A DNA stretch of 64,000 nucleotides from Avena insularis (GCA_023614405.1 CM042697.1:303522323-303586322); one strand, 5' to 3'. Positions 34,408 through 47,181 are shown, counted from the first letter of the stretch. Program-made: numbers and translations. Notes: generated by a model from the sequence alone, not told the origin.

Positions 34408-35114
34408 CTGTTTGGGGTTGAATGGAGATTAGAATAGGCAAAAGATTTTTCTAAGGAATCAATTCTAATCACACACATCACAATTCACTCAAACAATGTG
34501 CAAGCATTCACAATCAACTTTTTACTGAAACAACAAAGTTCAAGCACATACTTAGGCAACAAAATATTTTTGTTACACCACATAAGTTGTTTTTTTGTCT
34601 TAACTATAATATGGTGGTCCATCTATATGGTTCACTTGTGATCTTTCCATCCTTCTTGGTTGATTCTTCTTTACATGAGGTCATGGTTTCCTTGGGAAAA
34701 ACTCTTGGTTACTAAACTTCAGGTGATGTGGGCTCCTTCTAACTTTTGCATTCCCTTAGTCTCCAAATCTTGAGCAAGATTTCCTTGTCTCACTTGTAGT
34801 CCATAGTGGTATCCAAGGTGGAAGTCCTTGGTGAATATGCTGAAGATGTTGAAGTCATTAGAGTTGAAGAAGTTGAAGTCATTTGAAGAAGTTGAAGTCA
34901 TTAGAGTTGATGTTGTCCTTTGCTCATGGTGTAGTCTTTGGCCATGGGGTAGGTTTTCCACCAAGTTGAAAATAGAAGAGATGTAGAGTTGAAAAATGAT
35001 TGAGGAAAGGGTTTACAAGATTGTTTGTAAATAAGTTTTGGAACAAATACAACTCCTACTTTTCAAAGGGTTTTTGTCCAATCCTAGGTTTACAAATCCT
35101 ACAGGCAACACAAT
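34408..35114 (-). other. Leader of the large-LTR element
   Basis: About 700 nt between the primer site and the zinc-knuckle start. A short minisatellite (34846-34915, 'GAAGTTGAAGTCATTAGAGTT') lies inside. No conserved frame is evident. Confidence 0.6.
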
Positions 35115-35126
35115 GCTCTGATACCA
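35115..35126 (-). other. Primer-binding site (Met tRNA) of the large-LTR element
   Basis: Minus-strand TGGTATCAGAGC lies two bases inside the right LTR. This shows the right LTR is the 5' LTR. Confidence 0.92.
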
Positions 35127-35128
35127 TC

Positions 35129-38100
35129 TGTAGAGGGAGTGTCCCAACCTTTATTAACATATAAGGTGGAATCCCCTGTGTTTACAATGCTAGTCCCTGG
35201 ATCAATAGCTAGCATCCACAGTTAAGATGTAATATCAAGAAACAAAGGTCATAATATAGATTTATAACCAGGAATAACATAATTTTATTACATCTTACAT
35301 AGCTCATTTGGCTATTACATTACATTGAAGTGGAATAACTATAAGCATGGGTCCTTCATCTTCAAAGTGCCACAGGCAGACATGTTGGTTGTAGACTTTG
35401 TAATCCTAATCAATCAATCTTCACTAAAATCAAATCAAACCTGCAACATTACAAGTTACAGCCACAAGGGTCAATACATTTGAATTGTATTGGCAAGTTT
35501 CACTACTAAGTTGAATATATAAGTGGATCCTATCATTACATGCACATTTGGCTAAGTAGGGTTTAAGGCTCATTTGCAGAAGCAAAATTTATCCTATCTT
35601 TTCAAAATGGTTTTGGTCCTTTGTCAAATCTTCTTTTCAAAATCCCTTGAACTCCTTGGTAAATTCCCAAGTGTTCAAGTCCTTGTAAAAAATCCCTTGA
35701 GCTCCTTGGTAACCCCAAGTGCATCAAGTTTTATCAAAATCTCTTGAGCTCCTTGGTACCCCCAAGTGCATCAAGTTTTATCAAAATCTCTTGAGCTCCT
35801 TGGTACCCCCAAGTGCAACAAGTTTTATTAAAATCTCTTGATCTCCTTGGTACCCCCAAGTGCATCAAGTCTTTAAAAGTTTTCTTTTAGAAATTAGAAT
35901 GTCGAGATTTCCCATAGCTTCAAACTTTAGTTGCTCAGTATTGTCCATAACCGGGACACTAAGTACTTAGATTTTATTATCTTCTGCAGAGGTAGTACAC
36001 TTTACCCACATGTCACAATCCCATCTTGTTGCCACCAGTGGCCACTGGATTAGTGCTCACCAAGATGGAGTACCGGCAGATTGAGAATGTGACGAAGTCT
36101 TTCCAGAGGGTCCTCCCATACACCATTGCTAGCTTGTCTTCAGTACCCATGTAGGATTCCAGGTCCTCATGTCCAGTAAACTGAAGACAATGCATGGGTC
36201 TTCCCAATGTAGTTGACTAAGCCAGAGCCATAAATAGCATGTGGTTGCACACGAAAGCCACAATTGGAGAAACATGTTCAATCTCTAAGTTTCCTGGGTG
36301 GTTTTCTTTGGAGCACAACACAAAGAGATTGCCATAGACATGGTTCCTTTTTTTGCCACCTTCTCCAAAACTCAAAGTATCCTTGTCCACCCAGGTGGTT
36401 CATTGAGTCCTTGTTTTATTATATAAAAACACAAGTCCTTTTCTCAACTTCATAAAATCTCAACATGTATCTCTTTTCAAAATTTAGCATGGCTAAGCAT
36501 GTAACAACTACATTGTTTTCACTAAGGAATGTATAGGGTATCCTATTAGGATTTAGCATAGCATAAGTATAGAAATTCTTTTCATGCATGTTTCAAAATC
36601 CACTAAGTATAATGAAAATAGTAGGACTTTTAGATGATAGTGTAACTTGCCTTTTTGGTAGGGAATGTTGGTTCACTCCTTGATCTTGCTAGTCTCACAC
36701 TTTTCTAACTTCACTACAATCAATCAAGCAAACACAATATCAACTAGCATTCCAAACCAATAATCAATCAAACAATTCACACACATAAAACAATGGGATC
36801 TAAGTCATGCATGTAAGCATGCAAGAGGTGGTTCTATTTGCAAAGGTGGTCTCCACTAGGCTTATAAACTTTTTAAGGTTCAAAGTGGTCATTTTCCAAA
36901 GTGGCAAAGTCATTTGTAAAAAGGGTTTTATCCATAAACCATTTTTAAATCCTTTCATTATTTTATGTGGTGGAAAATATTTTTATCAAAGCAACAACCT
37001 TAAGTTTTTCACTAAATAAGTTGTTGTTTCTCAAAACTTGGTGTTTATGGTCAGTAGGTTTGGTCCAAAACATTTTCCAAAGTTTTTACTCCAAAATCAT
37101 TTTCATAACAAAGCCATTATTTTTATTTGGCTAGAAATGGGCTAAATTAATTAATCCATCCTAAACTTCACCAAATTAATTTTCAAAACCATGGGTTGGT
37201 TCCTAGGGTCAGTAAGTTCATCACAAACTAATTTGCCAAGGTTTCAACCTCAAAAACATTTTTGAATCATTTTTTTCTAATCTAAACAAGCATACAAATG
37301 TTTCTGCAAAAACAAACAATCTAACAGATACTATTTACTAAACAAATTGCATGGTTGGCTAGGGTTTGTTCCACTGATTCCAACGATATAAAGTTTGTAA
37401 TTTTTGGACGTGTGGATCAAAAGTTATAGGGTTTTCAAATCTGCATCTAAATCAGATTCAAATTCATTTTCTAAGCGTCGTGACACGCGCATACGCTATT
37501 CGCTGGTACCGGTTCGGGTGATCACGCTATAGGCCGTTGGATCAAGTTGCATCGCATACGGCTGCTCGTGCCTTTTCGCTGATAAGTGGATCTATCGTGT
37601 CTCTTCGATCTAAATCGAACGGCTCCTATCTATCTTGCCAAGAACTGGCGGCGCAAGGTCAACGGCGAGCGGCGGTGCGGTCAGATGGTGGCGGCGCTGG
37701 CGAAGCAGGAAGCGAGAGAAGAGGAGGAGAGGCTCACCGTGTTCACGAGGTCGAGGTGGTGCTCGGCGTACGGTCGTCTTGGCAAGGGGCGCTCAGGGTC
37801 TGCAGCAATTCCTCGCCGGAGTGAGAGGGCGCGGTTGCACGTGTCGAGTCGAGGGGGTGCGTGGTTCGCCGAGGAAAAAGGAAGACGCAGTTAGATGCGC
37901 CAGATCAAGGCAAAGTTGCGTGCGTGAATGAGAGGAAGAGGGGCGGTCGGATTCTACCTGGGGACTTCGCCGGAGAAGCAAACAGACGCGGCGGCGCTCA
38001 GAGCTTGTCGAAGACGGCGTTCTGGGGCGCCATGTTGAATGAAAACCTGAGATGAGATGCGCGGAGAGGCGGAGTGTGTGTGCTTGGTCGGGGAGGCACG

Positions 38101-39249
38101 GTGGTGGTTGGTTTCGCCGGAATTTGAGCAAAGGCTCGTCGGAGCAGTGAGTGGTCTCTGGCGAAATTTGTGTTGCCTGGTGGCGTGTTGGTTATGATGA
38201 TAGAGGGGAAAGGAGGAGGAGACGCAGGCAATTTATCGTGCGTGGTCGCAGCGAGGTTAAGGCACGGCATTATGGCGAATTTACGCGCGGCATCAACGCA
38301 AGAAACGGCCGGCGTGTGGGGTCCGGCTGTGTGGGGTCCGAAAGGCGTAGGGTGAGAGGGAAAGAGGGTCGGCACGATTACAACACGTGCGGTTCTGAGT
38401 GGAAAACGTTTCGCCGCGGGAGAGAGAGAGGGCTGGGCTGGTTGTTGGGCTTGGCCAGTTGGGCTGAGTCCGACTTCTATTTTTTTTTCTTCCTGAAACC
38501 TTTTTCTTTTACTATTTCTAATTTCTGTTTTGAAATTCAAACAACCAAACAATACTCAAATCAATTCAAACAATCACCATACTTTGTAACTTTGAATTTG
38601 GTTCTGTTCAGTAACATAAACCAAATTCCAAAACCAAAATAATAATTTTATTTTAGGGTCCATTATTAATTAAATAAATAGACCATTGTTATTAAATCAA
38701 ATAGATTTTGATTTATTCAAAACTCCATTTTGAAAACTAAAACAATAACAAAACCAAAACAGTAGGTTTTATTTGAGAATATAAAAGACTTAGAAAACTT
38801 ATTTGAAATAAATAAATAAGTTTTAGTGTTTCTTTAAAATAGCAAAAACCTTTTTATTTTTAATAAACTTGGATATTAAATCCTTATTAATTTATTTTAA
38901 ATAAACCTTTACTATTTTTATCAAATGGAAATATTTTATTTCAAAGGCTTGGCCAAGTTTTAATTTGGCTCTATAAAATAATCCTTATTTGTAAAACTTC
39001 TATTTCATTTGAAAACCAAATCTCTTTTTTTTATTTAAAGATCCAAAATAGTAAATCCAAATATTTTTTTATTTTTCTTTATTAAATGTTTATCATTTTA
39101 AATCCTTTTAGGATTTATTTGATCCAACTTGGTTTGAAGATTTCCAATTGGATTCAAAAAGTTTCTTCTCACTCTGAAAATCAAACAAAGTTTTATTTTA
39201 TTCATTTATTTTTCACATTACAAGATTTGGAAAATCTTGGGATGTGACA
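35129..39249 (-). repeat. 5' LTR of the large-LTR element (4121 bp)
   Basis: Direct repeat of 29039-33215, starting TGTAGAGGGAGTG and ending GGATGTGACA. AT-rich parts are nearly identical to the other LTR, but 37460-38400 differs by many small indels and substitutions. Confidence 0.92.
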
Positions 39250-39254
39250 TTTCT

Positions 39255-40100
39255 GTCACTTCCCTTGGAAACTAGAGGCATGAACCCACTATCGAGCATA
39301 AATACCCCCTCTTGGAGTCACTAGCAACTACTTGGCCAAGATAGCTACTAACAACGGAGAGCATGCAAGATCACAAACAACACAGACATGATAGAATCAT
39401 AATGACAAAACCATTAATCCAACCAACATAATAATCTCAATATCCATCGGATCCCACAAACACAACATGCATGATTACAAATAGATTAGATCTTGATCAT
39501 GAACGGAGCTCACAAGATCTATACATCAAAGCACAAAGGAGGAGATACAACCATCTAGCTACTACGTGAACCCATAGTCCAAGGTGGAACTACTCACGCA
39601 TCATACCGGAGAGAAGGCCTCCTGGATGATCTCCCCTCCGGCAGGATGCTAGGAAGAACTTCAGATCCCTCCGATCTAGGGACGATGGTGGCGGCGGCTA
39701 TAGAAGGTTTCGTGGAGATTTGATCGGGTGTTTAGGGTTTCTGCATCGGGGGCTTCTTATAGGCGAAGGGGGAGACCGATGCGGCGGCCAGGGGAGCCAC
39801 ACCCTAGCCAGGCATGGGGTGGGGCCCACCCGCGCCTGGGGTGGGTCTGGCCACCCTGGCCAACCCCTCTGGCTCTCCTATGGACTTCTTGTTCTCCACG
39901 GAAAGTAATTGACTTTGACGTTTGTCCCGTCCAATTCCGAGAATATTTTTTTACTAACTTTTCTGAAACCAAAAACAGCAGAAAACAGGCATCTGGCACT
40001 GTTGCAACTTGTTAATAGGTTAGTACCAGACAAGTAAAGCAAACTAGATACTAAACAAGCATGGAGCATCAAAAATTATAGATACGTTTCCAATGTATCA
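39255..40100 (-). repeat. 3' LTR of the Athila-lineage element, proximal part
   Basis: Continues the LTR after the nested insertion. It matches 50697-51549 and ends 'TTTCCAATGTATCA' at 40100, next to the polypurine tract. A GC-rich promoter-like stretch lies at 39650-39900. Confidence 0.88.
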
Positions 40101-42073
40101 ACATCCCCAAGCTTAACTCCTGCTCGTCCTCGAGTAGGTAAGTGATAAAAAGAATAATTTTTGAGGTGACATGCACCCTCATAATAAATATCCAACCAAT
40201 TGCAAGCATTGAAAGCTGGGATCAAAGAACTCTAAACATGTGCATGAAAGATGGAGTTCTAACAATAGGACATAGTAACTATGCATGCAACATGACAAGC
40301 TACAAACAAATATCATGAATAACATGCATTGAAAAACATTTGTTTGTTTCACATACAGAAAACATGGCATAGTGGCAATCAGCTTGTCCCTCATAGAGTA
40401 GCAAATAGATGCATGCAACACCTTCAAAGTTCACAAGGGTGACTAGAAACAAATAGCACAAGAACAAGTAATAACACAATATGCATCAATTAATAAGATT
40501 TGGAACACTGCACACAGAATGAAAACTATGCTCTCTTAATGGTGCCTAAAGGGAGAAGGTGGAGACTCAAATAATGGTGGAAGGAAGGCCTTTTTGTAAA
40601 GGAAGCTTCCAAAAATTATGGTACTTGCTAGCTTTCAGCCCTCATTGCCCCTATCATAAGCATCTTGAAATGGTTAAGGTTAAAGTGGCAAAGCTGGAGT
40701 ATATGCTTGACAAATTATAAGTTGGCAATCTCAAGTCCCTTGAATACGAGGGCCACACCTCATGCATACTCAACTTTGGGTCCAGGTAAGTTCTTTTCAT
40801 TGTAAGTATTTGCATATCATTGAGAACCGCCAATGGGGTACCCCTTGCACATGGTACAGGAGCTTTTCCACAACCAAAATTACAAGGCAAACAGACAATG
40901 AGCATCTCAACAATCTTTTTATTTACCATATGCATAGATTTTTATTGAGGATGCTTCATAGATAGCTCATTATGGTGATGATGCAAGTTTCCACCATGAT
41001 TACGCATGGCTTAGGCTAGCGGCCCAGGCGTTTCTCTAACACAAGATACAAACTCCATGGACTTACAAGTTCCCTCTTTATTTCACACCGGTGACATCCA
41101 TAGACAAAAGAACATGATATCAACTGAGTACAAAGTACAAGTGCAATGTTGAAACGTTCGTGTGACCGCAGTTACGCTAATTCCAACTTATAAGTGCAAG
41201 CATATACAACAAAGTTGTCACAATGGTTCAAGTTTATTCGGGGCAAAGAATATAAAGTGTGCCATCAAGTTCGTGAGGGCTTTAATCACTAAAGTTTCAC
41301 ATAACAAAATAGTTTTTAATTGGAAGATAAATGAAAACAAGAATATACTTGGAATGGTCTAATACACCATGCATAGGAGTTTATAGTGGACACTTTGGAA
41401 AAACTTGGTTTCTTGGGAGTTGGAAGCATGAGTAGAACTTACTCATACAAGTGGAGGCTAGCAAAAGACTGGGAGCAACCAACTAAGAGAGCAATAATGG
41501 CCATAATCATGTAGTGCAACAAAACATACTAATCAAAGCAAAGAGTGGTACTACAAGTCAAGGACTAAATGATCATGGAGGCTATGGTGAATTGTTCATA
41601 GTCATAACATGATGTAAGCATGTGCCAAGTCAACCCAAGCAAAGAATCAAAGGAGAATACCACAATACTATGCTTTTGCATGCTAAAACAATGCATAATT
41701 CCTTCAAGGCACAGTAAGCAAACCCAATTGTTTGGAACAAGACGTGCCATAGCAATAATCACTAAGCATACTGCCAAAACAACACCTAGCATGTAATGCT
41801 AAAGTCTAAGTCATAGTCAATGTAAGCTCCTCTTGCACTTCAAGCAAGAACTTACTACTCCTTTCCAACACCAAGCAAAATTATTTGCAAAACAACATAG
41901 CTAGAACGGGGGTCCAAACTACTTTATTAAAGCAAACTAAACAACCTAAGAAAAGCAAAAGAAAACTAAGACGCTCCAAAAACAACACAACTGTGAATGA
42001 AACAATAAAAATGAAGTGTCTAGACAGACCTGAGCTTTTTATTGATGAAGAGGGGGATGCCTTGGGCATCCCC
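40101..42073 (-). other. Non-coding 3' interior of the Athila-lineage element (part 1)
   Basis: Begins with the polypurine tract (40101-40115, minus 'AAGCTTGGGGATGT'). It is then homologous in inverted order to about 3710-5916 of the first Athila-lineage element. No gene is supported. It ends at TCCCC (42069-42073), the target of the Copia insertion. Confidence 0.75.
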
Positions 42074-42449
42074 TGTTGGAATTTTGGCCTAAATAGCCTA
42101 ACCCATTTTCCATTCCAATAATTCCTGAAAATCCTAGAGGCCCATGTGTCCCATTCATGCATGGCAAGAGGTGGGACAAATGTTTAGTCCCACATTCCTA
42201 GTTGAAGGAGGTTTGCACCAGCTTATAAGGGAGGCTCTCCTGCCACTTGTTAAAAGGATGAGAAGGAGAAGGAGAGAGTCCCACATGCGCGCTCCTCCTC
42301 CTACGCCGCCCGCCTCGCCATGCCACGCCACGCCTTGCCTCGTGACGACTCAGTGGATGTTTAATTCGAACTTAGTGGAGGTTGTTTGGCTTCGATCGCT
42401 GCCTGTTCGTTTCCTCTTCCGACGTTGCTTGTTCGCCTATCTACCCATG
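42074..42449 (+). repeat. Truncated 5' LTR of the Copia element
   Basis: Matches 46195 to about 46686 of the 3' LTR but lacks ~120 bp internally (around 42346, at a shared 'GAC' that looks like microhomology) and everything after 'CTACCC(A/G)TG'. Coding sequence follows immediately. Confidence 0.85.
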
Positions 42450-43058
42450 AAAAAGAACTTCCAGTCCCACAAGTTCAAGAACAAGAGCAAGTTTGATGGA
42501 AAGGGCAAGTTTGATGGGAAGAACAAGCGCTCATAGTCTACCAATTTCAAGAAGAAGACTGGTAAGAAGAAAGGTTCCTGTCATGTGTGCGGTGATCCTG
42601 ATCACTAGGTTCCTAGCTGCCTCAACCGCTATGACAGGCGCCAGCATGGGAAGAGTGGCAAGACCGCTAATATTGTCATGGGCGACGTTGAGATGAAGGA
42701 TGTTGGGTATGGTATATTACCTAATGTTCTTTCATTATGTCATTCTCCTGATTGGTGGATTGACACGGACGCTAATGTACATGTTTATTCTGATATTTCC
42801 ATGTTTTCTTCATATCAGGTCAGAGGGACTCAGTTCGTGCTGATGGGGAACGGCTCGCATGCTTCTGTTCATGGTGTTGGTATGGTCGATTTGAAGTCCA
42901 CTTCAGGAAAGACCGTACGCCTGAAGAACATGCATCATGTTCCCTCAATAAATAAGAATCTTATCAGCGGATCTCTTCTATGTCGCGATGGCTACAAGAT
43001 TGTTTTCGAGTCCAATAAGTTTGTACTATCTAAGCTTGGTACTTTTATTGGTAAATGA
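42450..43058 (+). pseudogene. Copia gag knuckle and protease remnant
   Basis: Lys-rich gag tail, then 'CHVCGDPDH' at about 42583-42612 with a stop before the final Cys. Protease follows in 42678-43058, where the active site reads 'DTDA' (about 42765) in place of the expected 'DTGA', which would abolish activity. The domain continues with 'VPSINKNLIS', a normal Copia landmark. Confidence 0.8.
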
Positions 43059-43073
43059 TATGAGTGCAGAGGT

Positions 43074-44116
43074 TTGTTCCGCCTATCATTATCAGATGTT
43101 TGTAATAAAGTTGTGAATCATGTTTCATCTGATCTTATATCAAATGTTTGGCATTCACGTCTTTGTCATGTTAATTTTGGTTGCATGACGCGGTTATCTA
43201 AAATGAATTTAATCCCAAATTTCACTACTATCAAAGGATCTAAGTGCCTAGCCCGTGTGCAAGAAAAATAACCTTGCAAGTCACATACGACTGGAGAGGT
43301 GAGAAATTTGGCACCACTAGAACTCATACATTCTGATCTTTGTGAGATGAATGGTGTGAGATCTACGAGATACTGTCATGTGTATCTTTTGAAAACAAAA
43401 GATGAGGCTTTGAGTTTCTTCAAAGTCTATAAAGCTGAAGTAGAAAACCAACTTGATCGAAATATTAAGAGGCTTAGGTCTGATCATGGAGGAGAGTATT
43501 TTTCCAACGAGTTTGACTCCTTTTGTGCGGAACATGGTATAATCCATGAGAGGACGCACCCCTAATCACCCCAGTCAAACGGGGTAGCCGAAAGAAAGAA
43601 CCACACTTTAACAGATTTGGTTAACGCCATGTTAGACACATCGGGTCTCTCCGAGGAATGGTGGGGGAGGCATTACTGACCACATGTCATGTCCGAAACC
43701 GAGTTCCCACAAAGAATAAAGAAATTACTCCATTTGAAGAATGGGAGAATAAAAGGTTAAATCTCTCTTATCTTCGAACTTGGGGATGTTTGGCAAAATT
43801 TCATGTGCTAGTCCCCAAGAAGCACAAGCTTGGACCAAAAACTATGGATTGTGTATTTCTGGGTTATGCTGTTCGTAGCATTGGCTATCGATTCTTAGTA
43901 GTAAAATCCGGAGTCCCAAACATGCATGTTGGTAAAATCATGGAGTCGAATGATGCAACTTTCTTTGAGGATATCTTTCCCATGAAGGATATGCCTAACT
44001 CATCAAGTCAGGAATTAGATACAATTTCTGAACCAATCATTCCAGTAGAACACCTAGAAATCCTGAGGAGGAGGATAACAAAATTCCTAAAAGAAGTAAG
44101 AGACAGAGGACTGTAA
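43074..44116 (+). pseudogene. Copia integrase remnant
   Basis: The His/Cys module starts 'WHSRLCHVN' (about 43150) and the second half is interrupted by TAA at 43269. The catalytic core starts 'LELIHSDLC', 'RSDHGGEYF' follows at about 43477, and a TAA stop (43563) lies before 'NGVAERKN'. A frameshift near 43655 leads to the C-terminal part ('LRTWGC', 'FLGYA'). There is a deletion in the core near 43355. Not functional. Confidence 0.82.
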
Positions 44117-45636
44117 AGTATTTTGGTGATGATTTCGTTGTATACCTCGTGGATGATACTCCCACTTCTATTTTGGAAGCCTATGCATCTCCTGATGCTG
44201 ACTACTGGAAGGAAGCCATCCGTAGTGAGATGGACTCCATTTTAGCTAATGAAACATGGGAGATCACTTATCGTCCTGATGGTACTATTGAGAAGTACAA
44301 GGCAAGGCTTGTGGCCAAGGGTTATACCCAAAAGGAAGGTGAAGACTTCTTTGACACTTACTCACCTATAGCAAGGTTGACCACCATTCGAGTAGTACTT
44401 TCTCTGGCTGCCTCACACGGTCTTCTCGTTCATCAAATGGACGTTAAGACGGCTTTCCTAAATGGAGAGTTGTACGAGGAAATTTATATGGATCAACCAA
44501 ATGGTTTTGTAGTAAAAGTGTGCAAGATGCTGAAGTCTTTATATGGTCTTAAACAAGCACCTAAGCAGTGGCACGGAAAGTTTGATAAAACCTTAACCGC
44601 TGTAGGCTTTGTTGTAAACGAAGCTGACAAGTGTGTATACTATCACCATGGTGGGGGCGAAGGAGTTATTCTATGTTTGTATGTTGATGACATACTGATC
44701 TTTGGGACCAACCTTACTGTAATTGAGGAGGTCAAGGATTTCTTATCTCGGTCTTTTGAGATGAAGGATCTAGGAGTAGTTGATGTTATCTTGAACATCA
44801 TACTGTTGAGAGATGATGATAGTGGGATCACACTGCTTCAGTCTCACTATGTGGACAAGATTTTGAGTCGCTTTGGGTATAGCGGCTGCAAGTCTTCTCC
44901 AACACCGTATGATCCTAGTGTGCTACTTAGAAACAATCGAGGAACCGTTAGAGATCAATTGACATACTCTAAAATAATTGGCTCGCTTATGTACTTGGCT
45001 AGCGCGACAAGGCCTGACATCACGTTTGCTGTTAGCTAACTCAGTCGATTTGTTTCAAATCCTGGAGATGATCATTGGCAAGCTCTTGAAAGAGTCATGC
45101 GCTATCTAAAAGGCACTGCAAGCTATGGCATTCACTATACCGGGTATTCGACGGTACTGGAGGGCTATAGTGATTCAAATTGGATATCTGATGCTGATGA
45201 GATAAAGGCCACGAGTGGATATGTGTTTACACTTGGTGGTGGCGCTGTTTCTTGGAAGTCTTGCAAGTAGACCATCTTATCGAGGTCAACTATGGAAGCA
45301 GAACTCACAGCACTTGACACGGCCACTGTTGAAGCAGAGTGGCTTCATGAACTCTTGATGGACTTATCTGTGGTTGAAAAAACTATACCCACAATTCCAA
45401 TGAACTGTGATAATCAAATTGTGATTATTAAGGTGAACAGTTATAAGGATAATATGAAGTCCTCAAGACATGTGAAGAGGAGACTAAAATCTGTCAGGAA
45501 AATGAGAAACTCCGGAGTTATTGCATTGTATTATATCCAAACATCTAAGAACCTGGCAGATCCCTTCACAAAGGGACTATCACGCAATGTGATAGAAAAT
45601 GCATCGAAGGAGATGGGTATGAGACCCACACTATGA
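44117..45636 (+). pseudogene. Copia reverse transcriptase and RNase H remnant
   Basis: RT covers 44149-45039, with 'YKARLVAKGY', 'QMDVKTAFLNG' and the catalytic 'YVDD' (about 44680-44691). About 20 residues before 'RPDGTIEKYKAR' are deleted in frame. TAA at 45037 and TAG at 45268 interrupt RNase H, whose landmarks 'SDSNW', 'MEAELTAL' and 'DNQ' remain. The last frame ends at 45636. Confidence 0.88.
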
Positions 45637-46194
45637 GTTTTCCATAGTGGCAAACCAATCTATGTGATCAGAGATCCCGTGAATTAGAATTGGGAGACAA
45701 GCTGTTGGTAGACTGAGAGGAAAGTATCCCTACTTTAATGAACACCACTCCGTGAAGATGCAATACTTTCCTATTCTGCATGGCATGTTGATTTTTATCT
45801 TAATGTGTTTTAAATGGCTTAATCTTAAGCAGAGATATTGTCCTGCAGAACATCTGTTGAAGAACACACCTATATGAGTCTGACTGTCAAATGTCGCAGT
45901 CTATGAGAGTTGGGTGCTCTCTAATAAACTCACGAAAGTCCATGGAGTATGACGCATAAGCTCCACCCGCGAGGAAGTCCCGCGGTAGCCTAGTATCAGT
46001 CAAGGCTTTAGGTGAAGCTAGGTTGCAACAAACTTGCAGTTCAAGGCATAGTCCACTATAGAAGTCACAGCCTAGTGTAGTATAGAATTCTAGGTGGAAG
46101 TTTAACTTAACAGTATCCACTGCAGTACCGGTATATAAATAGTGTTTTGGAACCAAAGGAAAATGACATGTGCCTCTGGGATCTGGTGGGGGAT
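45637..46194 (+). other. 3' spacer of the Copia element with polypurine tract
   Basis: Non-coding. It ends with the purine-rich 'GGGATCTGGTGGGGGAT' directly before the 3' LTR. A second similar motif 'TTGGGAGACAAGCTGTTGG' at about 45689 resembles an LTR junction but is not followed by LTR sequence. Confidence 0.65.
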
Positions 46195-47176
46195 TGTTGG
46201 AATTTTGGCCCAAATAGCCTAGCCCATTTTCCATTCCAATAATTCCTGAAAATCCTAGAGGCCCATGTGGCCCATTCATGCATGGCAAGAGGTGGGACAA
46301 ATGTTTAGTCCCACATTGCTAGTTGAAGGAGGTTTGCACCATCTTATAACGGAGGCTCTCCTACCACTTGGTAAAATGATGAGAAGGAGAAGGAGAGAGT
46401 TCCACACGTGCACTCCTCCTCCTCTGCCGCCCGCCTCGCCTCGCCACGCCTCGCCTCGTCACGACGCGCGTGTGCGTCGCGGGTTGCAGGAATCTCGCTG
46501 ATCCGAGTTCTTTTTTGCCACGCATGACTGGTATACAAACGGGTGTGCAGAATTTGAACAGTCTGCTAATGGGTTTTAAATATGACTCAGTGGAGGTTTA
46601 ATTCGAACTTAGTGGAGGCTGTATGGCTTCGGTCACTGCCTGTTCGTTTCCTCTTTCGACGTCGCTTGTTCGCCTGTCTACCCGTGCCTATAAGAGCGGA
46701 AGGTCGCTCCTTTCCTCAGGCATCTATCAGAACCATCACCTCCAAGTTCCAGAGCACTGAGCTACCAACAGTTCTTCCCCATCCCGTTATGTGCGTGCAC
46801 CGTGAGCCGAGACAGTAGGCCTCCGAAACCCCGCCTCTTCGAGTCCTGTACGGGAGAAGGGCGATAAGGTTTTTGGGGAGCGCTATCGGCGCGACTACTG
46901 GCTTCATCACGGACTCCTTCACCAACGCTGACGACATCTTCCCCAACGATGACTTCTTCCCTGCCATCGAGAACCTGTTCCTCGACGACATGGGTGACAA
47001 CTCTAACTCCGGCGCACTGCTATATGTTTTCTTTCTTCATCTTGTTCAGATTATTTCGATCTATCTGCAACTTTCTGTCAGATGACTTGGCTAGTTTAAT
47101 TTCGATCAATCTAGTCATGTTTTACCTACTGTTTATCTCTCATAAATCACTTGGTAAATTGCTCATATTTCCAACA
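46195..47176 (+). repeat. 3' LTR of the Copia element
   Basis: 982 bp from TGTTGGAATTTTGGCC to ATTTCCAACA. A TATA-like 'CCTATAAGAGC' lies near 46687. The first 490 bp match the truncated 5' LTR. Confidence 0.9.
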
Positions 47177-47181
47177 TCCCC

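Larger units (their letters stand above)
29039..39249 (-). mobile_element. Large-LTR non-autonomous element with zinc-knuckle protein (TSD TTTCT)
   Basis: Two ~4.1-kb LTRs (29039-33215 and 35129-39249), TG...CA, are flanked by exact TTTCT (29034-29038 and 39250-39254). Orientation is minus, shown by the Met-tRNA primer site next to the right LTR and a polypurine tract next to the left one. The interior is only 1913 bp and encodes a single protein with six CCHC-type knuckles. No capsid, protease, RT or integrase is present. It fits the LARD / TR-GAG class of non-autonomous LTR elements. LTR AT-rich parts are ~99% identical, so the insertion is young. Confidence 0.93.
42074..47176 (+). mobile_element. 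Degenerate Copia element with truncated 5' LTR (TSD TCCCC)
   Basis: Starts TGTTGGAATTTTGG and ends ATTTCCAACA, flanked by exact TCCCC (42069-42073 and 47177-47181). The 3' LTR is 982 bp. The 5' LTR keeps only its first ~375 bp and is fused to the gag zinc-knuckle region, with the primer site lost. The coding part has protease, integrase, RT and RNase H, with several stops and deletions. I do not recognise the family name. It inserted in the interior of the minus-strand Athila-lineage element. Confidence 0.92.

Noticed and set aside
45680..45720. Possible LTR boundary ('TTGGGAGACAAGCTGTTGG')
   Set aside because: The following bases do not match the LTR; the true start is 46195, where both the LTR sequence and target duplication agree.
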